Shown piece by piece: positions 46,261-57,795 of a DNA stretch of 64,000 nt. Source of the stretch: Terriglobia bacterium (GTDB taxonomy: Bacteria; Acidobacteriota; Polarisedimenticolia; Polarisedimenticolales; JAIQFR01); contig JAIQFR010000008.1 in NCBI GenBank assembly GCA_020073205.1, positions 1-64,000 of the forward strand, read 5' to 3'. Below the pieces are notes generated by a model, which saw nothing but the letters and a program-made list of their open reading frames with translations, was not told where the DNA came from and searched no databases. The translations under genes and the position numbers were made by a program. Every line of letters begins with the position of its first letter. Position 1 is the stretch's first letter.

Positions 46261-46803
46261 TCATCGCGTCTTGAAATACGTCCCCGAGATCCCCTCCCAC
46301 TTCCCCTGCGCCTTGAGGATCAGGGTGATCACCTCGCGAACGGCGCCGTCTCCTCCGGCCCGCTCCGTGACCCAGCGCGCCGCAGCCGTCGCCTCCTCGG
46401 ACGCGCCCGCCGGGGCGACGCCCAACCCCACGCGCCGGAGCACCGGCACGTCCACGAGGTCGTCTCCCATGTAGCATACCCCCTCGTCGTGGAGTCCGAG
46501 GCGTCCCGCGATCTCCTCGTAGCGGGCCTCCTTCTCCAGCACGCCCACGTGAGTCTCGGCGATGCCGAGCTCTCGCGCCCTCGCCTCGACCACCACGGAA
46601 GCCCGGCCGGAAAGGACGCCGAATTCCAGTCCGAGCCGCTGGCCCATCTTGATCCCGTACCCGTCCCGAACGTGAAACGCGCGCCCCTCGGTCCCGTCAG
46701 AGAACTGGAGCAACTTGCCGTCGGTCATCACGCCGTCCACGTCGAGCAGGACGAAACGGACCTTCGCCGCCCTATCGAAGATGTCACGGGGGACGTCCTT
46801 CAT
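46261..46803 (-). CDS. kdsC: 3-deoxy-D-manno-octulosonate 8-phosphate phosphatase
   Basis: A 180-residue HAD phosphatase (FVLLDVDGVMTDGKL with the two catalytic Asp; CYMGDDLVDVPVL as the last motif) that removes the phosphate from Kdo-8-phosphate. Length matches KdsC. GAGGAGG lies before the ATG, 23 bases after kdsD. Confidence 0.93.
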   Translation of the reverse strand: MKDVPRDIFDRAAKVRFVLLDVDGVMTDGKLLQFSDGTEGRAFHVRDGYGIKMGQRLGLEFGVLSGRASVVVEARARELGIAETHVGVLEKEARYEEIAGRLGLHDEGVCYMGDDLVDVPVLRRVGLGVAPAGASEEATAAARWVTERAGGDGAVREVITLILKAQGKWEGISGTYFKTR

Positions 46804-46826
46804 GGGGTCCGGGCCTCCTCGCCGTC

Positions 46827-47807
46827 CTAGAAGAGCTGGGTTCTCCAGAGGTCGTGGAGGTGGATCACCCCGATCACCCGCCGCGCGGCGTCCACGACGG
46901 GGAGCGATGTGATCTTTCGCTCTTCCATGATGCGGAGCGCGGCCGTGGCCAGCCCGTCGGGCGGGAGGGTCACCGGCGAGCGGGTCATCGCGTCGCCGGC
47001 GGTGGACTCGAGGGGGCGCTCGGACCGGAGCATGAACCGCCGCAAGTCGCCGTCGGTCACGAGGCCGACCAGCCGGCCGTCGCCATCGACGACGCAGGTC
47101 ATCCCGAGCTGCTTTTCCGACATGATTCGGATCGTGTCAGGCATCGGCGACGACTCGTGGACCGCGGGGATCCCGTCGCCGGTGTGCATCAGCTCCGCCG
47201 CGGTCAGGACGGCCCGTCCGAGCCGGCCGCCCGGGTGGATTCGCGCGAAGTCCTTGGCGGAGAACCCGCGGCGCTCGTAGCACGCCACGGCCAAGGCGTC
47301 TCCCATGGCCAGGGCGGCGGTCGTGGAAGCCGTGGGGACGATCTCGAGGCTTCCCGCCTCGCGATGGACCCCCACGTCCAAGTGGACGTCGGCGTGGCGG
47401 GCGAGCGTGGACCGCGGGTCGCCGCTCAACGCCACGAGGGACGCGCCCAGTCTCCTCAGGACTTCCAGCAGCCGGACGATCTCCTCGGTCTCGCCGGAGT
47501 TCGACAGCGCGAGCACCAGGTCGCCGGCGACGATCATTCCGAGGTCGCCGTGGATCGCTTCCGCGGGGTGCATGAAATAGGCGGGAGTGCCGGTGGACGC
47601 CAGGGTCGCCGCGATCTTCTGGGCGATGATGCCCGACTTGCCCATGCCGGTGACGACGATCCGTCCCCGGCACGCGACCAGCATGGTCACGGCCTCGTCG
47701 AAACTCTCGTCAAGCCGTCCGACCAGATCGGCGACGGCCTTGGCCTCGACTTCCAGGACCCGGCGTGCGGTCTCTCGCGCCACGGCTGCACCCCCACGGC
47801 CCGGCAT
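46827..47807 (-). CDS. kdsD: Arabinose-5-phosphate isomerase
   Basis: A 326-residue KpsF/GutQ-type enzyme turning ribulose-5-phosphate into arabinose-5-phosphate, the first step of Kdo synthesis. The SIS domain (GRIVVTGMGKSGIIAQKIAA, SNSGETEEIV, VPTASTTAALAMGDALA) is followed by two CBS domains to the end. The start ATG at 47807 has a weak ribosome site, but the longer frame upstream lies in the lipoprotein gene. Confidence 0.95.
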   Translation of the reverse strand: MPGRGGAAVARETARRVLEVEAKAVADLVGRLDESFDEAVTMLVACRGRIVVTGMGKSGIIAQKIAATLASTGTPAYFMHPAEAIHGDLGMIVAGDLVLALSNSGETEEIVRLLEVLRRLGASLVALSGDPRSTLARHADVHLDVGVHREAGSLEIVPTASTTAALAMGDALAVACYERRGFSAKDFARIHPGGRLGRAVLTAAELMHTGDGIPAVHESSPMPDTIRIMSEKQLGMTCVVDGDGRLVGLVTDGDLRRFMLRSERPLESTAGDAMTRSPVTLPPDGLATAALRIMEERKITSLPVVDAARRVIGVIHLHDLWRTQLF

Positions 47808-47827
47808 GATAGCCCAGGTGCGCACGA

Positions 47828-50883
<3,056 letters not shown>

Positions 50884-53163
50884 TCACGGGCCGTCGAGCA
50901 CCTCCCGGACCTTACGGAGGAGCGATCCCGAGGAGAACGGCTTCTGGAGGAACGCCGAGCCCGACGAGGCGACGCCGCGTCGCGACACCTCTTCGGGGGA
51001 GTACCCGGAGATGAACAGGGCCTTCAGGCCCGGCCGGGCCGGCTGCACGTGGTCCGCGAGGTCGCGGCCGCTCATTCCGGGCATCACGACGTCGGTCAGC
51101 AGCAGGTGAACCGGCCCGGGGCTCCGCTCGAGGAGGTCGATCGCGTCCTGCCCGCGCCCTGCCGTCATGACCCGGTAGCCCCCCTCCTCGAGGATCTCGG
51201 TGAGGAGCGTGCGGATCGCGGGCTCGTCCTCCACCACCAGCACCGTTTCCGAACCGCCGGGCGGTCGAGCGACCTGAGCCGCTCCCGTCGGCTCCGCCGG
51301 CCCCGCGACGGCCGGGAGGAGGATCTCGAACGCGGCGCCGCGCCCCGGCTCGCTGCGGACGTCGATAAGACCCGCGCTCTGGCGGACGATCCTCTTCACC
51401 GTGGCGAGCCCGAGACCCGTGCCGCGACCGTTTTCCTTGGTGGTGAAGAACGGCTCGAAGATCCGCCCGCGCGTCTCCGCGTCCATCCCGTGCCCCGTGT
51501 CGGTGATGGTCATCCTGGCGTAGGAGCCCGGAACGAGGCCGGCCGGGGAGGTCGCGGAGGCCTCTTCGATCGCGACGTTCGCGGTCTCGATCCGCAGCGT
51601 CCCGCCCCGGGACATCGCGTCCCGGGCGTTCACCGCGAGGTTGACCACCACCTGCTCGATCTGCCCGACGTCCACCCGCACGTTGGCGAGCCGGGGGTCG
51701 AGGTCGATGGCGAGATGGATGTCCTCCCCCAGGAGACGGTGCAGGAGGCGCTCCATATCGGTGACGATCGCGTTGAGATTCGAGATTCTCGGCTCGAACA
51801 GCTGCTTCCGGCTGAACGCCAGGAGGCGCCGCGTCAGAGCGTCCGCGTGCTCCGCCGCGGCGACGATGGTGTCGAGGTGGCGTCTCAGGGTGGGATCGGG
51901 GAGGTGGGCTCCGCGGAGGATCTCGCCGTAGCCGCCGATGACGGTCAGGATGTTGTTGAAGTCGTGGGCGATCCCGCCCGCGAGTCGTCCGACCGCCTCC
52001 ATCTTCTGCGCCTGCCGGAGCTGGTCCGACACCGCCTCGCGCTCGGTCACGTCGCGCTGGATCGAGACGAGGTGGGTGACCTGGCCTCCCTGGCCGCGGA
52101 GGGGCGCGAGGTGCCATTCGAGCACGAACTCGCTCCCGTCCTTCCGGTAGCAGACCGCCTCGCCGACCGTCGCCCGGCCGCCGGCGAGCGCCTCCCGGAG
52201 TCGGGCGATCTCCGCGGGGTCGGTCTTCGGGCCCGCCAGGACGTCGGGGGGGCGATCGAGCAGTTCCTTCGCCTCGTATCCGGTCATCTCGCAGTAGGCC
52301 GGGTTCACGAACACGACCCGCGGACTCTCGCCGTCGATGGCGACAATGACGATTCCCTCGCCGGCGTTGCGAATCGCGGATTCCAGCAGGTGGAGCTGAG
52401 CCTCGGCCCGCTTCCTCTCGGTCACGTCCTCGAGGCTGCCCTCGTAGTAGTGGACCTCGCCGTCGGGCCCGCGCTCGGCGCGGGCCGAGTCCCGGACCCA
52501 GATGGTGGCGCCGTCGTGCCGCCTGAGCCGGGCCTCGAAGTCCCGGACGACCCCGTCGCGCTCCATCCGCCCGATCCACCGCGCGCGGTCGCCCGGATCG
52601 GCGTAATGGTCCGGCATCCTGCAGTTCAGGAAGCTGTCCCGGTCGGGGTATCCCAGCATCTCCGCGAGCGCGGGGTTCGCGTCGATCGCGTGGCCGTCCG
52701 GCGAGCTCAGGTACAGCCCGATCGGGAGACCGTCGAAGAGGCGCCAGTAGCGCTCCTCCCCCTCCTTCACGGCTCGGCGCTGCCGCGCTCGGTCCACCGC
52801 GGAGCGGGCGGCGACCCGGAGGCGTACGAAATGGCGAGGCGATTTCAGGACGTAGTCGTCCAGCCCGGCCTTCATCGCCTCGACGGCGATCTCCTCCCCC
52901 CCCGTGCCGGTGAACATCACCACGGGGCAATCCGGCCACCGGGCCTTCGTGGCGCGGAGGATCTCGAGGCCGTCGATCCACATGAGCTGGTAGTCCGTGA
53001 TCACGAGGCCGAACCCGCCGGCCGCCAGGGCGCGCTCGAACCCCTCGGCCTCGGTGATCTGCTCCACCTCGAGATCGGCGAACTCGCGCTCGAGCTGGCG
53101 CAGGACCAGCGACCGGTCGTCCGGGTTGTCGTCGATCAGGAGCACGCGGAACCGCTCGCTCAT
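50884..53163 (-). CDS. Hybrid histidine kinase: REC-PAS-PAS-HisKA-HATPase-REC
   Basis: A 759-residue cytoplasmic protein. A receiver domain (1-120) has the phospho-acceptor Asp57 in ITDYQLM. Two PAS domains (about 140-260 and 270-390), a HisKA motif GGIAHDFNNILTVIGGYGEI, an HATPase part (GTGLGLATVKRIVRQS) and a second receiver (VLVVEDEPAIRTLL, LLTDVVMPGMSG) follow. It overlaps the upstream kinase gene by four bases (ATGA), so the membrane kinase probably feeds its first receiver. Confidence 0.93.
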   Translation of the reverse strand: MSERFRVLLIDDNPDDRSLVLRQLEREFADLEVEQITEAEGFERALAAGGFGLVITDYQLMWIDGLEILRATKARWPDCPVVMFTGTGGEEIAVEAMKAGLDDYVLKSPRHFVRLRVAARSAVDRARQRRAVKEGEERYWRLFDGLPIGLYLSSPDGHAIDANPALAEMLGYPDRDSFLNCRMPDHYADPGDRARWIGRMERDGVVRDFEARLRRHDGATIWVRDSARAERGPDGEVHYYEGSLEDVTERKRAEAQLHLLESAIRNAGEGIVIVAIDGESPRVVFVNPAYCEMTGYEAKELLDRPPDVLAGPKTDPAEIARLREALAGGRATVGEAVCYRKDGSEFVLEWHLAPLRGQGGQVTHLVSIQRDVTEREAVSDQLRQAQKMEAVGRLAGGIAHDFNNILTVIGGYGEILRGAHLPDPTLRRHLDTIVAAAEHADALTRRLLAFSRKQLFEPRISNLNAIVTDMERLLHRLLGEDIHLAIDLDPRLANVRVDVGQIEQVVVNLAVNARDAMSRGGTLRIETANVAIEEASATSPAGLVPGSYARMTITDTGHGMDAETRGRIFEPFFTTKENGRGTGLGLATVKRIVRQSAGLIDVRSEPGRGAAFEILLPAVAGPAEPTGAAQVARPPGGSETVLVVEDEPAIRTLLTEILEEGGYRVMTAGRGQDAIDLLERSPGPVHLLLTDVVMPGMSGRDLADHVQPARPGLKALFISGYSPEEVSRRGVASSGSAFLQKPFSSGSLLRKVREVLDGP

Positions 53164-56012
53164 GGGTCGGTGCCCCCCGGATCCTCCCCCGACGGCTCGG
53201 CGTGCCGCGGGTCGTCGGCCCCGTGGTGCGCCTCGAGCTCCACCCAGAACGCGCTCCCGTGGCCCGGCTGCGACTCGACGCCCGCGCTTCCTCCCATGCG
53301 CTCAGCTCCCTTCCGCACGATGGCGAGCCCGATGCCGGAGCCGGGATAGGTTTCGACGCCGTGGAGCCGCTCGAACACCTTGAAGATCCGCTCCCGATGA
53401 CTCTCGCCGATCCCGATGCCGTTGTCCTCGACCCAGAGTCGGACCGAGCGCTCCTTCGCGTCGGCACGGATGCGCACCCGCGGGACGACGCCCCGCGCCA
53501 CGAACTTCAGCGCGTTGTCGATGAGGTTCTCGACGATCTGCACCAGCGTCGGCCGGTGGGCGAAGACGTCCGGGAGCGGCGGATCCACCGCCACCCGAGC
53601 ACCGGCCGCCGAGATCGCGGTGTCGCGCGCTGCGATCACCTCGGCCACGACCGACTCGAGGGAGACGGGCTTGAGCCGGATCTCGACGCGCCTGAGGCGG
53701 CTGTAGCGATGGAGATCCTGGACGATCCGGTCCAGGCGGAAGGCCGCGGCCATGATCCGATCGGCGCAGCGCCGGCCCTCCTCGTCGAGGCGCGCGGCAT
53801 GGTCCTCGACGAGGGCCCGCGCGAATCCTTCGATGGCTCGGAGCGGCGCCCTGAGGTCGTGCGTCACCGAGGTCGTGAAGGACAGGAGATCCTCGTTGGC
53901 GGCGCTCAGCTCGGCCGTACGCTCCTCGACGCGCCGCTCGAGCTCGGCCGCCCGGCGCCTCAGCTCCTCGCGCAGTCGATCCTGGTGCAGCGCGATCGCG
54001 AGCTGGCCGCCGATCTCGCTGGCGATCTCGATCTGCTCGGGATCGAACGGGACGGGGTGGCGGGAGCCGAGCGCGAAGCCGCCGATGAGATCCCCCTCGG
54101 CTCGGAGCGGGACCAGGAGCGCGGCGCCAAGACCGTCGCCCGCCGCGCGCTCGGCGAAGGCGGAGTGCGGTGCCGCGGCGGCGATGTCGCCGAGGTGGAG
54201 GTACGGCTCTTGGCCGATCTCCTCGAGGGACGCCATCATCTCGTCCGGCGACAACGCGACCGCCACGTCTTTCCCCCAGGGTCCGCCGTCCGCCGCGATC
54301 GCCCGAACGCCGCCCGCCTCCCGCTCGCGGACCGTCACCACGGCGAGGTCGCAGGGGACCAGCTGGCGGATCCGGCCCAGGGCGAACCGCGCCACCTCCT
54401 CCACGGAGCGGGCGACGAGGATCGCCCGGTCGATCTCCTGGAGGTGCCGGAGCCGCTCGCTCGACCGCTCGAGCGCGCGCGCGCTCCGCCGGTTCTCCTC
54501 GCGCGTCCTGAGCGCCACGATCCCGTACGCCACGTCGTCCGCCAGCTCCGACAGGAGCCGGACTTCTTCCTCGTCGAACGCGTCCGGCTCCTGCGAGTAG
54601 ATCGACAGCGCGCCGATCGGCTGTCCTCCGACCGTCAGGGGGAGACCGATGGACGACGCGTAGCCGCGGCGGGCCGCCTCCGCCCGCCACGGGCGATAGG
54701 ACGGGTCCGCCTCGGTGCTCCTGACGACGGAGGGCGCGCCGACGCGGATCGAGGTGCCCGTCGGTCCCCGCCCGCGTTCCTCGTCCGCCCAGGTGATCCT
54801 CATCGTCCCGAGGTACCCGTCCTCGTGACCCGAGTGAGCCACCGGACGGACCGTCTTCGCCGGGTCGCTTTCCGCGTACCCGATCCACGCGAACCGGTAG
54901 CCGCCGACCTCCACCGCGATCCTGCAGACGCCGCGCAGGAGCTCGTCCTCGGTCGAGGCCCTCATCACGGCCTGGCCGCACGCCGTGAGGACGCGCAGCG
55001 CACGGTTCAGGCGGCCGAGCTCGCGCTCCGCCTCCTTCCTCCGGGTGATGTCGTCGATGACCGCGATGGTTCCCATCGTCCGGCCCGCGACGTCGCGAAG
55101 CGGCGCCGAGGACAGGCTCACGTCCACGAGCGTCCCGTCCTTCCTGAAGCGCCGGAATTCCAGCTGGGAGAGCACCTCGCCATCGAGGGTTCGATCCAGA
55201 TTCGCGACGAACTCCTCGCGCCGGTCGTCGGGCACGATCGGCAGCGGGCGCCCGAGGACCTCCGGCTCGGACCAGCCGAAGATCGCTTCGGCCGCCGGAT
55301 TCCAGGAGAGCACCCGGCCGCCGCGGTCGAGCGCGACGATCGCGAGCGGGGAGGCCTGGAACAGCGCGCGCAGGTTCTCGTGGGCCGCGCCCAGCGCGGC
55401 TTCGGAGCGCCGGTGCTCGGTGACGTCCTCACCGACCAGCAGGATCGCCCGACCCCCGCCCGCCCCCTGCACGGCGCGCGCCGATAGCTTCATCCAGATC
55501 AGGGTGCCGTCCTTGCGCGCGGCCTGGGCCTCCCATCGCGCCACGGCCGTGGAGCCGTGCGCCAGGGCCTCGATCTGCTCCATCGCGACGCGACGGTCGG
55601 AATCGGCGTAGAGATGCAGGACCGAGCGGCCGAGGAGCTCGCCCGGACCGTAGCCGAGCTGCTCGGCCCCCAGCGGATTCATCGAGAGGATGGTTCCTTC
55701 GCCGTCCACCTTGAGATAGATCGAGGGATGGCTCTCGAACATCCCCCGGTACTCCTCGGCGCTCTCGGCGATCGGCCGCACCCCGCGCGAAACCAGGACG
55801 TAGAGGAGGATCCCGGTGACGAGAACGAAGAGCCAGCCCTTGCCGATCGACAGGAACGTGACCAGGGCCGGTTCGTGGACGAACGCTCCGAGGATCGCGT
55901 CCGACGCGAGGATCCAGACCGCCGCGCACGCCGCGTAGAGGAGCGCGACGCGCAAGGCGATGCGCGGGACGCGCCGTCTGGGCCGCGCGCGAGGATTCAG
56001 GTCAGCGCTCAT
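53160..56012 (-). CDS. Membrane sensor histidine kinase with PAS and GAF domains
   Basis: A 950-residue kinase; ATG 56012 has GGGGAAG before it and a GTG six codons earlier is rejected. Two TM helices at the N-terminus (RVALLYAACAAVWILAS, LFVLVTGILLYVLV), then two PAS domains (about 90-210 and 215-335), two GAF domains (about 350-505 and 530-680), a coiled coil, HisKA with SVTHDLRAPLRAIEGFARAL and HATPase (ENLIDNALKFV, GSGIGLAIVRK). The signal is unknown. First gene of the coupled pair. Confidence 0.93.
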   Translation of the reverse strand: MSADLNPRARPRRRVPRIALRVALLYAACAAVWILASDAILGAFVHEPALVTFLSIGKGWLFVLVTGILLYVLVSRGVRPIAESAEEYRGMFESHPSIYLKVDGEGTILSMNPLGAEQLGYGPGELLGRSVLHLYADSDRRVAMEQIEALAHGSTAVARWEAQAARKDGTLIWMKLSARAVQGAGGGRAILLVGEDVTEHRRSEAALGAAHENLRALFQASPLAIVALDRGGRVLSWNPAAEAIFGWSEPEVLGRPLPIVPDDRREEFVANLDRTLDGEVLSQLEFRRFRKDGTLVDVSLSSAPLRDVAGRTMGTIAVIDDITRRKEAERELGRLNRALRVLTACGQAVMRASTEDELLRGVCRIAVEVGGYRFAWIGYAESDPAKTVRPVAHSGHEDGYLGTMRITWADEERGRGPTGTSIRVGAPSVVRSTEADPSYRPWRAEAARRGYASSIGLPLTVGGQPIGALSIYSQEPDAFDEEEVRLLSELADDVAYGIVALRTREENRRSARALERSSERLRHLQEIDRAILVARSVEEVARFALGRIRQLVPCDLAVVTVREREAGGVRAIAADGGPWGKDVAVALSPDEMMASLEEIGQEPYLHLGDIAAAAPHSAFAERAAGDGLGAALLVPLRAEGDLIGGFALGSRHPVPFDPEQIEIASEIGGQLAIALHQDRLREELRRRAAELERRVEERTAELSAANEDLLSFTTSVTHDLRAPLRAIEGFARALVEDHAARLDEEGRRCADRIMAAAFRLDRIVQDLHRYSRLRRVEIRLKPVSLESVVAEVIAARDTAISAAGARVAVDPPLPDVFAHRPTLVQIVENLIDNALKFVARGVVPRVRIRADAKERSVRLWVEDNGIGIGESHRERIFKVFERLHGVETYPGSGIGLAIVRKGAERMGGSAGVESQPGHGSAFWVELEAHHGADDPRHAEPSGEDPGGTDP

Positions 56013-56191
56013 GGTATCGGACTTCCCCACGAACCCCTCGCGCCCCCGCGATCGGGCAGAGTCTATGCCGTCCGGCGCGAAATGGACAGGCGGAGCGGCC
56101 CTCGGTCTTGCACCGAGGGGCGGGCTCCTATAGCGTTGGGTCTTTCGCGATCCGGCCCCCGTCGTCGGCGCCCGGCGCCAGGGAGGTGCCC

Positions 56192-57454
56192 GTGAGCTCG
56201 AGGAGCGATATCCGGTCCAGTTGCGTCGAACGGTTCCTCCGATACGTCACCCTCGATACGCGCTCCGAAGAGGACCAGGAGGCGTTCCCTTCCACGAGCA
56301 AGCAGCTCGACCTGCTCCGGCTGCTGGTGGACGAGCTCAAGGGGATCGGCCTCTTAGACGCGTCGATCGACGAGCACGGCTACGTGTTCGCGACGATCCC
56401 GGCCACCACGAAGAAGGCCGGGGTGCCGGTGCTCGGCTTCATCGCCCACGTGGACACATCGCCGGAGGTCAGCGGCTCGGGGGTCAAGCCCATCGTCCAC
56501 CCTCGGTACGACGGCCGCGACCTGGCGCTCCCCGGCGACCCGACCCAGGTGATCCGCCTCGCGGAGAATCCGGCTCTCCGGGATCAGATGGGCAACGACA
56601 TCATCACCGCCTCGGGCACCACGCTTCTCGGCGCCGACAACAAGGCGGGGGTGGCCGAGATCGTCGGCGTCGCCGAAGTCCTGATCGCCCATCCCGAGAT
56701 CCCCCACGGGAGGATCCGGATCGGATTCACCCCGGACGAAGAGGTCGGCAACGGGACCAAGTTCTTCGACGTGGCGAGGTTCGGAGCGCAATTCGCCTAC
56801 ACGATCGACGGGGAGACCCTCGGCGAGATCGAGATGGAGACATTCTCCGCCGACTCGATGACCGTCACGTTCCAGGGGTTCAACACGCACCCGGGCCTCG
56901 GGAAGGGGAAGCTGGTCAACGCCATCAAGATCGCGGCCGACTTCATCGGACGGCTGCCCAAGGACGGGCTGTCGCCGGAGACGACCGAGGGGTACGAGGG
57001 GTACGTCCATCCCTACGTGATGCAGGGGGGCGTCGACCGCACCTCCGTGAAGTTCCTCATCCGTGACTTCGTCACCGCCGGGCTCAAGGGGAAGGAGGAC
57101 CTCCTCGAGCGGCTCGCGCGCGAGACGGTCCGCGACGTCCCGAACGCCTCCGTGGAGTTCAAGATCGAGGAGTCCTACCGCAACATGAAGGAAGTGCTCG
57201 ACCGCCACCCGGAGACCGTCGAGCATGCCAACGAGGCGATTCGGCGTGCGGGGCTCGTGCCGAAGACGCATCCGATCCGCGGCGGCACGGACGGCTCGCG
57301 TCTGTGCTTCATGGGCCTGCCCACGCCGAACCTGTTCGCGGGCGAGCACAACTTCCACTCGCGCCTGGAGTGGATCTCGGCGCAGGACATGCACAAGGCC
57401 GTAGAGGTGATCGTCAACCTCTGCCGCGTCTGGGAGGAGCGGAGCCCGGCCTGA
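56192..57454 (+). CDS. pepT: Peptidase T (tripeptide aminopeptidase)
   Basis: A 420-residue M20-family zinc peptidase that releases the first residue of tripeptides in the cytoplasm. Metal ligands are in FIAHVDTSPE, GADNKAGVAEI and PDEEVGNG; GGTDGSRL near the end matches PepT. GTG at 56192 is chosen because GGGAGG (56181-56186) stands at the right spacing; a GTG two codons earlier overlaps that site. Confidence 0.95.
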   Translation: MSSRSDIRSSCVERFLRYVTLDTRSEEDQEAFPSTSKQLDLLRLLVDELKGIGLLDASIDEHGYVFATIPATTKKAGVPVLGFIAHVDTSPEVSGSGVKPIVHPRYDGRDLALPGDPTQVIRLAENPALRDQMGNDIITASGTTLLGADNKAGVAEIVGVAEVLIAHPEIPHGRIRIGFTPDEEVGNGTKFFDVARFGAQFAYTIDGETLGEIEMETFSADSMTVTFQGFNTHPGLGKGKLVNAIKIAADFIGRLPKDGLSPETTEGYEGYVHPYVMQGGVDRTSVKFLIRDFVTAGLKGKEDLLERLARETVRDVPNASVEFKIEESYRNMKEVLDRHPETVEHANEAIRRAGLVPKTHPIRGGTDGSRLCFMGLPTPNLFAGEHNFHSRLEWISAQDMHKAVEVIVNLCRVWEERSPA

Positions 57455-57484
57455 CGCGATCGTGCGGCGCCCCGGCGACGGCGG

Positions 57485-57793
57485 CTACCCGCGGCGGCGA
57501 GCCTTGGCCAGCGCGTTCTCGAGTCGCGATTCGACCCTCGCCCGGTCGATCCGATACTTCTCCTCCCGCTCGCGGAGCTTCTCGGGATCGGAGGCGACTT
57601 CCGCGAGGTCCTTGCGGTGGAGGATCTCCATCTCGGCGAGCTTCGCCTTCGCCTCGCGTCTCAGCTCGGAGATTCGCTCCTTCTGGGCCTCGTCGAGAGG
57701 CTCCGACTCCTCGATCCCCTCGTCGCGGTCCTTCTGGCGCAGCCGATCCATCGCCAACTCATAGGCCGATCTCAGCGGACGTTCGTCGGACAT
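57485..57793 (-). CDS. Small coiled-coil protein
   Basis: A 102-residue highly charged protein. From about residue 30 (DEAQKERISELRREAKAKLA) to the end (ALAKARRRG) it is almost entirely helical and coiled-coil-like. GAGAGGTG lies before the ATG, and the gene starts two bases after the stop of the DUF6178-like gene, so they form one operon. No family recognised. Confidence 0.7.
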   Translation of the reverse strand: MSDERPLRSAYELAMDRLRQKDRDEGIEESEPLDEAQKERISELRREAKAKLAEMEILHRKDLAEVASDPEKLREREEKYRIDRARVESRLENALAKARRRG

Positions 57794-57795
57794 TT

